Of a DNA stretch of 64,000 nt, positions 46,301 through 59,174 are shown piece after piece. Position 1 is the first letter of the stretch, and every line of letters begins with the position of its first letter. Position numbers and translations under genes: made by a program. This DNA comes from Sarcomyxa edulis (lineage: Eukaryota; Basidiomycota; Agaricomycetes; Agaricales; Mycenaceae), in the NCBI GenBank assembly GCA_009761415.1, contig QUOL01000016.1:186001-250000 (forward strand), in the 5' to 3' direction. Under the pieces are notes generated by a model. It was not told the origin of the DNA. It ran no database searches and worked only from the letters and a program-made list of their open reading frames with translations.

Positions 46301-49300
46301 AGCCACATAGTTTCGCCTCATCTTCGTGTTCGTCACCAAAGTCACAGAACTGCTTACACTGGTGCGATGTTTGGCAGTCGTGAGACTCTCCCGGGTTATG
46401 GAAACGACTGCGTAAACAAAGTAGATGGCATGACGCGCATTGCATCTTGCAGAGCTGCACGTTCGACTTCAATTCCACGATAGCACCATCGAACGTCCTG
46501 CGTAGGGCATCTATATTGGCATGGCCAGCTTTGAATCGGGACAGGTTCGAAGTGATCCATTCGCGAACATGATCAATTCTCATGTCCGCCAGACTATCGA
46601 GGTAGGAAGATAGCTCGGAAGTCCACTCGATGTCAGTTTTCTCTTGTCGTTGGTCAATATGACTGAAAGTGTTTCGGAGAGTCAACAGTGTACGTTCTCT
46701 GGATGCTTGTGGCAACCCTGGACTCGGGCTTGACAAGAAGAAAAGCGAAGGTGTATCCGGCATATCAATTATCGTGTCAGTGTCGAAGTTCTGGGGCTGA
46801 TTCAAATTGTGCGCTTTCCTTCAGACATGATGTACTTACTTTGAGATGTTCCTGACTGTGCTCGCTTTCAGATAACCCTGTAGCGAGCGCGATGGGGAGC
46901 ACGGTCAAGAGTCGCTGTGCTCGATGAGCGGCGAGTGTCTCTGCGCCAATTGGGATTTAAATAGAGTGTTTGCGAGAGAGGAAACGAGAAACCCACGAGA
47001 GAGTGCACCCCAATCGTTTGCCTGGGGTGATATGAGCGTCATGCGACCACCATTGAATTACACTACTAACCTTGAGTTTTGCCATGAGGGTTTTCAGTGT
47101 ATGCAGAAATTCACCAGCAGCCGGATGTGTCACAACCTGCTGATCCAGACGCTTCTTCAAGGCCGGAAAAAGAGCATAGAACTGTTTCGATTCGATTACA
47201 GGCCAGGGTATAATATCCAGTTTGCCAGCATGGAGGCGGGATATGAAATTAGCATCTTGCTCATCTTGAACAATCTTCCGAAACTTGAGCGAAAATCTGC
47301 AAGAACTGCGTCATCAAGTGTGCAGAATAACATTTGAGCAGGAACGCACTCTCGAACAATTTCTTTCTTGTCGGAGTCAACAACGTCCTGCCATGATGAT
47401 TCAGCGATGTTTGTAACAACTGTATTTATTCGTTCACCTTGATTATAATGACCAAAGTAGATTGAAACAATGTCGGATTCGCAGCTGGATCAAGGACCGT
47501 TGATGAAGATTGGAACGACTGAAACAGTCCGGTGATATCACGAGACAGGGCAAAATTGTTGCGAAAGAGGACCTAGAGAGGAGACGTCAGAATATCGAAG
47601 AAACTATGATATTAGTACTGACTAGATTGGATATTGCAGTGTTGAAAAGGACCAGCAATGTGTCCTCTTGTGCAGACCGCTCAATACTGTGTACACCTAA
47701 GAACACGTCCTGCGTGAGGTCTCGATAATAGCGCATATTCACATTTACGAACCTTCGAAATCAAGTGCGACTATGAGGGCTTCTTCAGTGGGTGTGACTG
47801 ACATCCAAACACCCTCTAGTTGGGATACGATAATGAAAAACTGTAGGCAAGGATTGCCTCATGATCTGAGCTTACCAGTAGTCCTCATGGCGCTCCCCGC
47901 AAATGAAGTATCAACTAGATGATTTAATGCAAAACTTTTGCCAACAGACTGCTCTCCTGTATGTTGTAGACATGAGTCCTGCAGAGACTGTGAGAACCGT
48001 ATTGACTTACCCATCGAAGATACAACTTTTACAGGCTAGGAAATATTGGTCAAACACGGACCATACATATAGATTTAGTCAAGCTTACCTTGGACGCCAT
48101 GTAAGACTGGAATATAGATTCATACCAGCCTAATGACAAGCTATCCACGATTCGACTAACTTCCGCTCCCAGAAGAGTTTTTTCTAGTTCAGCGGATGTG
48201 ACTCCATCTTTCAAAGGAATGAACCGGTTCTCGCGGGTGATAGCAATGTGGATGGGTATAAGACACAAAATGTCCACCAGCCATTCCCCAATACGGAAGC
48301 ACGAGACGTGCCAGCTAGTATGAGTCCCAATCTCGGCTACTTCGGCGAGGAAATCTTCAAAGCTGACAGCCGATATACGAATGCCCTTGAGTTCCTCGCC
48401 ATTCGGTTTTCTTGTCCTCCGGTCAAACGAGAGAATTAGATCTGCGAAGTGGGGAGCGAACTTGTCGTAGTCGCGGTCTGTAACAAAAAGGATACTCTTC
48501 CCAAGTCTATCTGCCGATGAAACGATAGTGCGACGCTGAATGGCGGAGACTACAGGAAAACGAGTCCACACATCGGCATGACAGTCGACGAGACAGTTGT
48601 GAAACGTAGCTGCATGTTTTTCGGTGGGAGAGTCCTTTACCCCTTTTTCCTTGAACATAAACTCAGTAATCTTGCTCGCAATATCCAGTGCAAAGGATTG
48701 GCATTGATGAGACTGAAGATCGAGGCCTATAAGGTGCACACTGGCACGGCTTCCGAAAGACGTGAGGACAAGAGGGCCTGCGGGAAGGTCAATGCCGGTT
48801 ATGGGAATACCCTCCGTCGATCCGAAGGTGGTCCAGTGATACGCTCGCAAAGATAATGCGTCCATATCACCGATGAAAGAGAGGATCAAACAAGCACCGT
48901 CCGGCGAGGAATAAGCACCGCTGGGAACCTGTTGAAGTTGCAATGTAGCAGGCCTGAAAAGTAATTGAGAGTGATGATGCTTTTCATAGTGAAGGCTTCT
49001 GACCTGAACTGTTGTGTGATTAAAGAAAACACCCTGGCGCGACCGCCTGTATCAACCAGCAATATCTCTTCCGAGCCACAAACGAAGCAAGAATGGCAGA
49101 TGGAAATCCCTTCGGAATACCATTGTGTTAGATTAACGGCGCTTCCGACGGCTTGGAGGGAAGTGAAGGCCTCATCAAAGAGAAATAGGTGGAGTTGCAG
49201 CTGAGATCGAAGAGATCAGAACGTGGTTAAGTCCCAGATATTCGGTCAGGCAAATACCTTAGTAGACGCGCATACAGAAAGCATTCGTTTCGATTCATCG

Positions 49301-52300
49301 AACGCCAACAGAAATTCGGTGCCGATTTTGTCTCGTTTAAGTGTCTTCCGAGGTTTATGATGTTCCACTGCACCGTGAATAGCAGCTAGGTTTTCAAGAT
49401 AGATCGCTAGATCTCCACGACGATTGTCAATGATTACGAGGATTCTCCCTTTCTCCAGAAGTTGTGCATGGCTGGAAGAAAGAGGCCAGTGAAAACTCGT
49501 ACAAGTAAGGATTTGAGAAGTGGCTGCTTACAGTACTAGATAATCCGTCGGTAGACGAAAGGTATGCGAAAACCTTGTTTCGACGTGCGGGATAGGAACA
49601 AAGGTGGGGTCTAGTTCAAGACTCTGCCGATGATCCGCCTTCAACTCTAATACATTGATCTTATATTCGAGTCCGGGGTCCAAACGAGATTGCAGGGAAC
49701 CGCTAAGCCTATAGCCTACGCCGGCATGGGAGATATCAATTCTTGTACACCATAAACTGTGGAATTGTGATGTCACCTTGTGGTTTTGTTTGATATCCAT
49801 AGCTTTTTTCAGCGACTAGGGATGTCACTTCAAGGATGGTCCTGTGGATTCAGGTCAGAAAAGCAATCCATATTTGTCGAATCAAACTGCTGCGTACGAT
49901 GCTTCCACTTGAGCCTGATTGATATCTCGTATTAACTGTAGTCGGGATCGCCTTTTATTATCCCCATCGCGGCTTTCAGTCTCACGTTGAAGTTGCGTAC
50001 TGCATTCTTGTCTTTGGATATGGTCCGCCCGGGCCCGTACTTTGTTGACGAGTTTGTCGATAGCAATCCTGAGATGGTCATAGACTGACTCGACAATGTT
50101 CGAGACATCTTGTTGTAGACCCGGCTCTCGCGCAACGATTTCATCGACCAACGAGATGAACTTCGAGTCAGTCGTGCTGCGTGCGAATTGGGTAGCACTA
50201 TCGAGAAGTTCCTTGGTCGAATCGTTGTTCTTCAGGAACAAGTCTGTGACTGCAGCTGGGATGATCCACATCTTGGATTTCGGAGTGGATTTGGAGTCCT
50301 TCGCTGATTCCTTGATCACATTACTGACACCCTTCATATCATCGTCATCCAAGGTGAGTTTGATCAATTCTTCGCGCTCGGATTGATCTAAGTCCTCCCG
50401 TTTCTGCAACAAAAAGTCGACCGTAAGGAGACGCTCTTTCTGCTTTTGAAGATCTTTGTCAAGTATGCGCTGTAAGTTCGCCGTCTTCAATAATCTGTCG
50501 AACTCTTCTTGGACTGCAGGATACATGGCAGTGAGTTGGGCAAAGGCTACGTGGATATAATATGTATTCAGCAATATTAAGATGACATGTTGGGAAACAA
50601 TCACACCGTCAGATTGATCATTGTCGGTATGGGCGAGGTAGCCAAGTTTTCCTCGCTCGAGGGTCCTAGAGAGTTCCGGATGAGTTCTTGATTCAACTAC
50701 TACTATCAGCACGACTTACGGAAAGATGTCGATGACTTGCTCAATCAAGGCGTTGCGGAGAGCTCCCGTCAATTTCGGTAAAGCTTGTTCCAGGTTCTTG
50801 GTCATCTCGCGGGATTTTGCTTCCTTCGCAGCTTCAACTTCTTTCTGCTGGTCGGCGTCTCGGATTTTCCATGCCTGGCAAGATTCCAGATACCGACGTC
50901 GGAGACCGTTTTCGACGAGTGCAGTAATGGCATCATGATCCAACTTTTCGTTCAATTTCAAAGAACCATTGGAGCTGGCAAGACTTCAGTACAAGACATA
51001 CTTATAGACGAAGGGAACGCACATAAGAGTCTGCAATTGTACTGGGTTATGAAGTTCTCTGTTCATCTCGTGAATCTTGATAGAAGGAGCTATGTAACGA
51101 GTCGTCATGAAGGCTTGCGCAGCCTCTCCTGCAAGTAACTTTGGTTGAAGTTGAACGGTGTCCACTGCGCAACCGGACGGAGGCTCGTTGACAGTGAGCA
51201 TCTGCGACATCATCTAATAAGATGGATCAGTAGACGCGCAGAGGCAGATATGATATGTCTTTACCTTGAATCCTGGCCGCGCTTTGACGTCCTCCTCTTG
51301 TTCGTTGGTTTTAGCGACCTCAAAGGTGAAGAGACGATCGGATTGATCGGGATCAATGTCCATAGTGTAGTCTTCTGATTCCTCGGTCCATACCATAGAC
51401 TGAGCGTGTTCTGAAGAAATCAGCGAAACGATTTGGTCCGCGATCTTAGTAAGATATCTGCCGTGGGTCTGATATAAGAATATGAGATACCACAAACGAT
51501 GCATGCCCTACCTCATGAATGTGACTCTATTGCGTCGGACAGAAGAGACAGCATCGTCGTCCCAAGTATTGTCTTCTGGCCAGTAGATGACAAAAAGTTG
51601 TTCGTGTGGGGACGCCGCGCTGAGAGAACGAACGATGTAGAGACCTGATCTGAGTCTAGGTCCCGAAGAGTCGTCTTTCGCTGAACGCAAAATACCCGCT
51701 CTGAGATAAACCAAGTAAGAAGATGTAGCTTGATTACTATACGAGAAACGAACGTGTTATTGTCGACGGCCCCGATGTTCAGTAAGAGCATGACAATCTG
51801 TTCTTTGCTGCCGTACACGCCGATTGGTTTGACATTGAAGTCGTCCAATGCTTTGAAGGAGACCCTCGTGAGAGAGACATAAGCACCGGGAGAAATTTCG
51901 TTGATAAACTCTTTCAGAGAGTCTTGGTCGATGATGACCTTGTCGACTTAGTGTAATCGTGTTATTAAGTACATCCGAGAGAAACTGCAGATGTATCTCA
52001 CCGAGTCCTCCACTCCCTTGCTCACTAATCAGATCGAGAATACGATACATCCCTCTGACGGAGCTTAGCAAGTCAAGATTAGCTGGAGCGCTGCCTGAGC
52101 CCTGCGGTTCTTCATCAACACGATGTCCTTGATTGTCTTTGAGGTTCGCGCTGTTAGCAATAGAGTCGTCTGTGACATTTGAAGCAGGCGCGACATTGGA
52201 TGCCTGGATGCCTTGGATTAGTGAATGAAATATCAGTTTTTTAGAAGACAACTCACGTCTACATCCATGCCGTTGTCGTTGACTTGAGAATCTATCGGTT

Positions 52301-52505
52301 GGAGCTCAGAATCAGATATGTACATATCATCATCCGAGTCGGGACTGTATAGTTTAGTATCGGGCTTGAGTATGAGAAACGCGTCAATAACACGTAGTGC
52401 CAATTCGAGAATAAGGATCTAACTGACTTGAAGAGAGACATTCGTCGCTTGTTCTTGATTGCGAAAAATATTCGGTGGAGAGTATATGTGGTCAGGCTTG
52501 TCCAT
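43309..52505 (-). CDS. Giant GTPase / Cys-rich / VWA-domain protein
   Basis: A 9.2-kb gene with many short introns, encoding roughly 2,500 residues. The start is MDKPDHIYSPPNIFRNQ (52505), then an acidic SPDSDDDMYISDSE segment. A long, partly helical N-terminal half follows. Centrally (about 48030-47380) is a large-GTPase G domain: P-loop GEQSVGKSFALNHL, RTTEGVWMSV (G2), VALDFEGVHSIERS (G3), and IIIKDVVDSD at the G4 position. This resembles VLIG/GBP/RHD3-type dynamin-superfamily GTPases. A Cys/His-rich zinc-binding-like region follows (about 46480-44880; e.g. CKMQCASCHLLC, CPVQCQLCKRLC). The C-terminal VWA domain has an intact MIDAS (FVIDRSGSMA, GGTNFTSALA, IFLSDGEC). It ends RKPRGSLLR. Related VWA giants exist in basidiomycetes, but function is unknown to me. 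I saw no signal peptide or membrane segment. Confidence 0.82.
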
Positions 52506-53088
52506 ATTTGAAAGCGCAAGGCAAGACCAAACGCCAGAGGTTGGATGCTGCAAGGTATCTGGAAGGAAGAACTCGATCGCGTTATAAACAAGCCCTAGGC
52601 CTTAACAGACGCTGCGGCCAAGTTCACGAAGCCTTGACGCAATTTTTTTTGATCGTCAATAGTGATATTCTGCGAATGTAATCAATTTAGACGATAGTAC
52701 TTCTCTACGACAAACGAGGTGTGCTTTGTTCTGTTTTAGTGAACGAGCGTCAAAATATGTCTTCTGCGTGCCGGCCAGCTCCCCAATCTTACGACGCGTT
52801 TCAGCCGTATGGACACTAGTTCAGTGCGAGATATCCTGTATCCTGAGTTCAAGGTTAGCCTTGCCACAAGCCTTATGGCAAAGAAGCTTAACTGCGCACC
52901 TGCTGTGCGCCCATCTTTTTTCGTCCAATCGATGATTCAACTTTCATCAGGGCATGCTGATGCCGGGCGATAATCGATTCTTCTCCCGAAATAATAGCAT
53001 CGTGTATACGAGTAGTCTATGTACTTGGGTGATAGCTAGTGAGAGTTACGATTCGGATTGACGCCAGAACGTCCCACCGTTTGCTGAA
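52506..53088. promoter_or_regulatory. Putative divergent promoter, giant GTPase / RBR ligase
   Basis: 583 bp between the start codons of two large, divergently transcribed genes. No ORF is supported. No specific factor site is recognised. Confidence 0.4.
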
Positions 53089-55437
53089 ATGCAGAGGACC
53101 AGAAAAGGCAGCAAACAAAGACAACAATCCCAACTTGAACTTGAACAGCCTCACGACATGCCTGCTCGTACGGACGACGTGGTGCGAGGAATCTTCCGTG
53201 GTGTACAACAGGTCGTTACGCATAGCGGTATCAGCCAGTATCAAGCAGGTGGATCATCGTCATGCGGATTAGCAGCATTAAACTGCGCTAGAGTGATTTT
53301 GACGAAAGAAAAGGAGGGATTATCGGGTGAGGCGTTGCTGAACGAACTTGTGAAAGAGGAGATGGCGCAGGTGCGATCTCCTTCCGTCTTACTCGTTCCT
53401 GATTTCTGACTTTTCTAACTTCGTAGGAGATCACTTCGATCTGTGCTCAATGGTCGAGCAATGCTCATCTTGATATTGAGGATGTCATGAAAGCACCGAT
53501 ATTCGACCAATCTCTCGCCCTCGTTGGTTCGAAATTTGATAGACCGACTTATAAGCAGTTTAAACATCTCCTCCTGTGCGTACTCTCATCCGTCTGATGT
53601 CCGAATCCATCTCGAGTTCCCTAACGATGCACTTACAGTGACCTTCAATCGGCTTCCAAGAATTCAGCTGCCGTCGTGATCACAAGGCCCCCTGAAATTG
53701 TCGCCTGCGTGAAGCTTCGACTGCCCTCTCGTGCAGATGTGTTCATGGTATTTGATTCTCACCCCCGCCAAGATCACCCGGACGGTGCAGGTTTTGTCTT
53801 TAGCACTTCTATCAGCGCCACAGCGACGTATCTTAGCACTCTGCTCGACGTTGATAGCCGACTACTGCAAGACAGCACCTTGCAATGGGAGGCTCAACTC
53901 CTTGGTAGCTTTTCTGGTCATATCTTCGTCGCCAAAGAGCACTCTAGTATCATGCCTGCGGACGTGGTGCAGACGGTCCTTGACTCTAGCCTGGTGATTC
54001 TGACCTTGCAAGCTGAGGTGGCGAACTTGAGAGATCGAAACTCTTCCTTAACCACCGAGAACAGACTACTGGAAACCCAGCTTGAAGAGAGTGAAGAGGC
54101 TTGCCGAGAGGCGCAGAAAAAATATAAGCCGCTGGTTTCAGCACGGTCTGCTCGTACGGATCAGGAGGGCCCTCAACGAGTGGTGGGACCATCGAAACAC
54201 AGAAACGGCGACAACTACTCCAGTACTGACTACAACGGCGAATCTCATACATCTCCTGCCTATCATACCTATCGCGAATTCGAAAGCGACGTTCCTCGCT
54301 CGTCCTACAGCGCAGTGGCTGGATCTTCCCGCGACACAAAACCTCCTAGTGTCAAAGGGAAGGAGAAATACTCAAGCCTCGAACGTGTGGCTCCTCGAGC
54401 ATTGGGATGGGACCATTCTGCTGATGCCCTGCAGGCAGCGGAGAAACAACGCCAATTTGAAGAAGAAGATAGACAATTGAGGGCTGAGAGGAAAGTTCTC
54501 GAAGAGACTGCTCAAGCCATCTTCGATTGCTGTCTTTGCATCGATCAATATCCCGAAGATTATGTTGCTCGCATCATTCCTTGCGGCCATCCTTTTTGCA
54601 GAACCTGTATCCGGACGTATATCATTACACAATTGGACAATCCTCAGCCTCAGTTCCCAATCATCTGCCCCATCTGCAAGATAGACAACGACGCGAAAAT
54701 TCCCAGCAGTGAGTATTCAAGTCCTTAGACTATTTGCCTACTTCCTAATTCCGCCGCTGCAGTCATCAGCAACAAATTGCTTCAAGACTTAGGCGTTCCC
54801 GAGAAGGACTATCAGAGGTTCGAAGTGCTACAAAACTCCAATATCTGTATTCAACTCTCTTGCCCTAAGTAAATGGTCTTTTCGTTCCTTACGGCTCCAC
54901 TGACAATATCTATTCAGGTGTCAACGATCGGCACCTGTAGTCCGTCAAGAATACGAACAGACCCGTATCATTGCTTGCCCGTTTCCTGGATGCAATTACG
55001 TCTGGTGCAAGGCGTGTAATCAGACCATCGTCTTTCCCGGACCAGAACACTCCTGTGATGGATCTTCGGAGCTGGACCATCTCATGAAACAACATGGATG
55101 GAAGCATTGTCCTGGTAGGTGGTAGATCTCGCGTTTTTCTCCTTGTTGGATTGAACATCCTGGATATCTCGTCTTAGGCTGCAAAACTCCAGTGTCTAGG
55201 ACGTCTGGTTGTAATCATATGACCTGTATGAGTCCTGGCTGCAATACGTAAGTTCAAGCATCATTTCTCGCAGTTCAGTCACTGAATCTCTTTGTTTTTT
55301 CCAGTCATTTCTGCTATCGTTGCGGCGATCTCATCATCCAGTCTCAATCAAAAAGAGAGGCCAGCAGGGCCGTTACAAGCCACTACCAGCGATGCAGTCT
55401 GATCGACGACATCCTCGATCGTGCAGTTCCACCTTGA
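53089..55437 (+). CDS. RBR E3 ubiquitin ligase with peptidase-like N-terminal domain
   Basis: Predicted about 630 residues. The C-terminal half is a RING-between-RING ligase. RING1 is CCLCIDQYPEDYVA, PCGHPFCRTCIRTYI and CPICK. The IBR is CPKCQRSAP with FPGCNYVWCKACNQ. RING2/Rcat is HCPGCKTPVSRTSGCNHMTC, with the Cys of GCNHM as presumed catalytic thiol, and HFCYRCG. The N-terminal third has QYQAGGSSSCGLAALNCAR (Cys about residue 59) and VFMVFDSHPR (Asp 183, His 185), then FSTSISATATYL and FSGHIFVAKE. This is a plausible papain-like thiol-peptidase core with the Asp and His in a D-x-H pair. A coiled coil (about 54010-54110) and a disordered linker join the halves. An in-frame ATG at 53158 is the alternative start. 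Divergent from the giant GTPase gene. Confidence 0.82.
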
Positions 55438-55872
55438 AGCTATCACACAGACAGTCTATCTTCAGCATACCTCGTGAGTCATCTTACGGCCTCTCGAATT
55501 CCAGTTTCTCTTCTCTCGTGTATCATGCTTCTACGTATAACCTGGAATACCAAATGTACATGTATATACTTCATGCTGTTGTAACACCCAATTGATGTAC
55601 ATGTCGCCATCGGACTCATTTTACTCGTATGCATGCGGAGTGAGATTTGGAAATAATTGGGTCACATATCGACATAATAACAGCATACTCAAAAAAAAAT
55701 GGAAGGAAGAGAGAGAGAGGTTCACAACTCGAAGCGTTACAATTGCGATCATATCTATAATACCAAATAAGATGAAAAAGAGACGGCTCAAAGTGATCAA
55801 CATGTCATGAATGATGGTGCATACGAAAGATACGGTACCATCCGAGTCGAGCAATGCATACGATCATGATCA
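55438..55872. other. Convergent 3' region, no gene
   Basis: About 435 bp between two stops on opposite strands, with an A-tract (AAAAAAAAA at about 55691). Short frames only. Confidence 0.4.
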
Positions 55873-58220
55873 TCAGCCTCGCACATCGACGGTGTATCGG
55901 GTAGTACCAAGCCTACTCCCTTTCCTCCTCTCCTCCTCTCTAGCTTTCATCCTCTGCTGCCTCAGGTTCACCATCAGCTGCTGCCCAACAGGCGACAGCT
56001 CGGACGACGAAGCCGGTGAGGGTGTCATCCCCACAGGAGGACGAAACAGTCCCCCACCGTGACCGGTGCGGTCCGGGTTCACAGCAGAACGAAACAAGGA
56101 TCGAGAATATGCATTTGCAATGTTCTTATTCTGGTTATTGGAATTGGAATTGACGGTAGAATTACCGTGGCTGTCACTGTTGGACGATCGCACCGGCGTA
56201 GGTGTGATCGGGAGATCTGGTGCATTTGATTTAGAAAGGGAGGACGATGATGCTGTTGCTGCTGATAACAACTGATTCTCCTTCTCAAATTCAGACATGA
56301 TGGGCCACTGTCCGCCTCCATCTCGTCTGCTGCGGTTGGATCGTTCGGCGGCCCGTGCTGTAACAGGAACAGGCTCGGCATCGAAGGAAAGCAAGCTGCT
56401 TTGAGATACTGATCGTCGCTGATGGTGTTTCTTTCGTTGGGGCACGGGTGTAAAGGGATCTCGAGATGTGGTCGAATCGGTAGAATCGGAATTGGACCTC
56501 TCGCCAAAGGTGGGTCGATCGATTGATTCTACGAGAGGGATGATCGGTTCGTCCGTCTCGATGTTGGCTCGTTTCTTGGACTGCGCACGGGCGCGGGGTC
56601 CTCGGGGAATCCTACTGGGCGGTAGGGTATCATTGGCCGAAGGGGTAGGAGCCGTGACTATGACTTTCGTGGGGCCTGTCATGATAACTCGAACTTTATG
56701 GCTCTGCGATTGTGTACCTTCATGCAGCGTATCTACACTGCGATGAGGGTGAATTGGATGATCACTTTCGGGGACACTAAATGCATTGGAATGAGAAGAA
56801 TGGTTGTTTGAACTACTGAGCGAAGGAGAACGGGATCGAGTGGAACACGAAAAGCGTGATGATAACTGTTGGTGTTGAGGTGCGCGTGGAGTCGCGGGGT
56901 TCGGAAGAGGGAACTGGTAAGTCGAGTTTAAATCGGAGGGATAGATGCGGTGGGTATCATCAGAATGAGGTATAGGTATCGCGTGGGTAGAAACATAGGA
57001 CTGAGAAGTGCTGTCGGAAGAAAAGCGTGAATGAAAAGCGAGATGGTGTGAGCCTTCGGATGAAGGCGAGCTGAAAGTGCTAGGTAAGGATGGAAGCGGT
57101 CTCTCCCAGTCGTCTGGAGATGGCGCCTTGGAGCGACGCTTCTCTGTCAAAAACCCGAAAACCTGCGACGCGCGCTGAGGCGTGGAAGGATCAGGATCTT
57201 CGTATGGATTGTTTTTCTGGTATGGAGGGTTGCGTATCGAAGAAGACTCGTCGCCGAAGCTACTGAGTTCAACTTCCATGGAGGAGATAGCAGGATTTTC
57301 GGAAGCATTACTGGAAAGATCGTGGTCGGTAGAGAATGTGTGGTCATGATGGCTATTCGTTTGTAAATCATGAGGGAAGTGAGAATTCGGATCGTTTGGC
57401 GTTCTGAGAGCGAGAGATGAAGTCGACGACAGACTATCGGTTTCTCTGTGGAGATATGATACATTAGGTAATGGCAAGACGTAAAGGAAAAGTCAATTCA
57501 CCCCAAAAATCGTTCAGCCCAAGAGATATCTCCTTCTAAGGAACTAGCGTCGGTCCTAGAATTGAGGCTTGGGCTTCCAAGTAATTGGCGTAAAGTAGAT
57601 CCGTTACGACGTGTCTGTGCACGACCTTCAACAAGGGGACAATCCGAGGGAGGCGAGTTGGAAAACGCCCGAGAAGGTAAACTGCCGTGGTCGTCGTACA
57701 TATTGACTAGGTTAGCTACAGAAGGATCCGAACGAAGTTGGATGATCTGGCTAGTTTCTCTGCCAGAGTTGCAATAGCGTTGTTGGGGTGTCGTCGAGGA
57801 GTCATCAGAATCGCGGTTTGCGTTAGGGAAATCGGTATGGGCATGATGTTTGCGGCGATGTACTGTGACTGTATAGGTACCTCGTTGAGTTGTGTTGGTA
57901 CTAGACAGGCTCGCAGTAGATGCAGCGGGTGTTTGAATAACGTTATTGATCGGATGGGCTGTTGATGAAGATATATAAGTTTGAACTCTGGTATGACCGG
58001 GGTACTCACGCAGAGGGGGCAGAGATGCATAGTCTAACTCTGCAACGACGGCATAACGGGCAGAAGATGAGCGCAAGAGACGGCTGACAGCGGCTTCCTG
58101 TTCGTCCTCTTGGATAGGTCGAAGTCGTGGTTCTGGAGTTGGACGGAATTGATCTTGTTCTGACCGTTTATTCTTGTTCCTCTTCCCGCCGATAGAGAAG
58201 AAACGTTTTAGAAAACCCAT
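55873..58220 (-). CDS. Ser-rich disordered protein with MGFLKRFFSIGG N-terminus
   Basis: Two or three exons. The first exon begins MGFLKRFFSIGGKRNKNKR, a short hydrophobic/basic N-terminus with Gly2 that could be N-myristoylated or bind membranes through its basic patch. The next 700 residues are low complexity: Ser, Pro, Asn, His, with many SP/TP sites. Islands of possible conservation are DISWAERFLG, RPLPSLP, HKVRVIMTGPTKVIVTAPTP, WPIMSEFEKENQLL and the C-terminal VGQQLMVNLRQQRMKARE helix. I recognise the N-terminal motif from other Agaricomycete hypothetical proteins but know no function. Intron between 57498 and about 57446. Confidence 0.65.
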
Positions 58221-58463
58221 CTGCGTGCGTACGTCGTGTAGTTATTTTTTTTTCGTGAAAACGTTAGAGGACCTGTAAAAGAAGGAAGGCACAATAACAC
58301 CGGGAGGAAAGAGAAAAGTTGAACATGCACCAAATACGCGTAACAGCAATGGACGTCCTGTGACCTCGTGATGCCGTGACCATAGCGACAGTCACGCCAC
58401 CCACAGTGGTCCACAACTGCAACCGGCGTACTCTCAGTACTACCTCTAGGTTTCGACTCTGTC
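58221..58463. promoter_or_regulatory. Putative divergent promoter
   Basis: About 240 bp between the divergent starts at 58220 and 58464. It contains a T-rich tract (TTATTTTTTTTTCG at about 58240). No defined element. Confidence 0.35.
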
Positions 58464-58895
58464 ATGGCCTATACTATAGAAAATACTGGATCGACAGCTA
58501 GAGACTTTGCCATGCTCGAACGAAACATCCTTTCTCATCTCAAACTCGCTCTTCTGCTTTCCCTCTTATCATCTTCCGTTCTTCTCCGTGCTCGTCTCGT
58601 TCCCGACGACAACACCAGTGCTCCTAGTACATCCAATGCAGGAATACCCATCGCAAGCGTGCAATTTGCAGCCTCTCTCGCCGCAATCGCTGCTGGATGC
58701 TGGGAGTATCATTGTGGATACAGGGATCTACGAAATATGCGGGCATTCCTTGTCGCTACGAAGTAAGCTTTCTCTCGATCGCATGGCACTCTAAAAGCTG
58801 ACGGTAATAGCCCACATCTTGCTATCATGAGCCTTGTCGTTGGAGCAGTGTTTACCACTTGCATTGTTTTGCTGGCAGACAACGATAACCTTTGA
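58464..58895 (+). CDS. DUF202 family membrane protein
   Basis: Two exons (58464-58762, 58811-58895) give 127 residues. It starts MAYTIENTGSTARDFAMLER, and ARDFAMLERNILSHLKLALLL is the conserved cytosolic-to-membrane motif of the DUF202 family (YidH-like; VTC-type relatives in fungi). Three membrane segments are predicted: LALLLSLLSSSVLL, IASVQFAASLAAIAAGC and LAIMSLVVGAVFTTCIVLLA. A free-standing DUF202 protein without an SPX domain is common in fungi, and its function is unknown. Confidence 0.82.
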
Positions 58896-59174
58896 ACGAA
58901 CTGGTATGATGATCACTTGCAATTCTCCGTGCGACCGTACTGATTATGACTATCATCACCTAGATTCGCCTACGACCCATTATGCATCATGACCTTGACG
59001 TCCCATTCCTTCCCGCTTTCGCTCTTTACTGTATCTATAGCAATATTTGTATCATCATGACTTGTTGTCCATTTTCTAGTCTTCTTTCACCAGATTCGCA
59101 TACATACATTGTATATACTTCTCTTGTACATCTTCTTTTTTCGTCTACGTCCTTCATGAATGATCAAAGCTCCT
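58896..59174. other. Convergent 3' spacer
   Basis: Short T-rich spacer between the DUF202 gene and the F-box gene; no gene seen. Confidence 0.35.
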
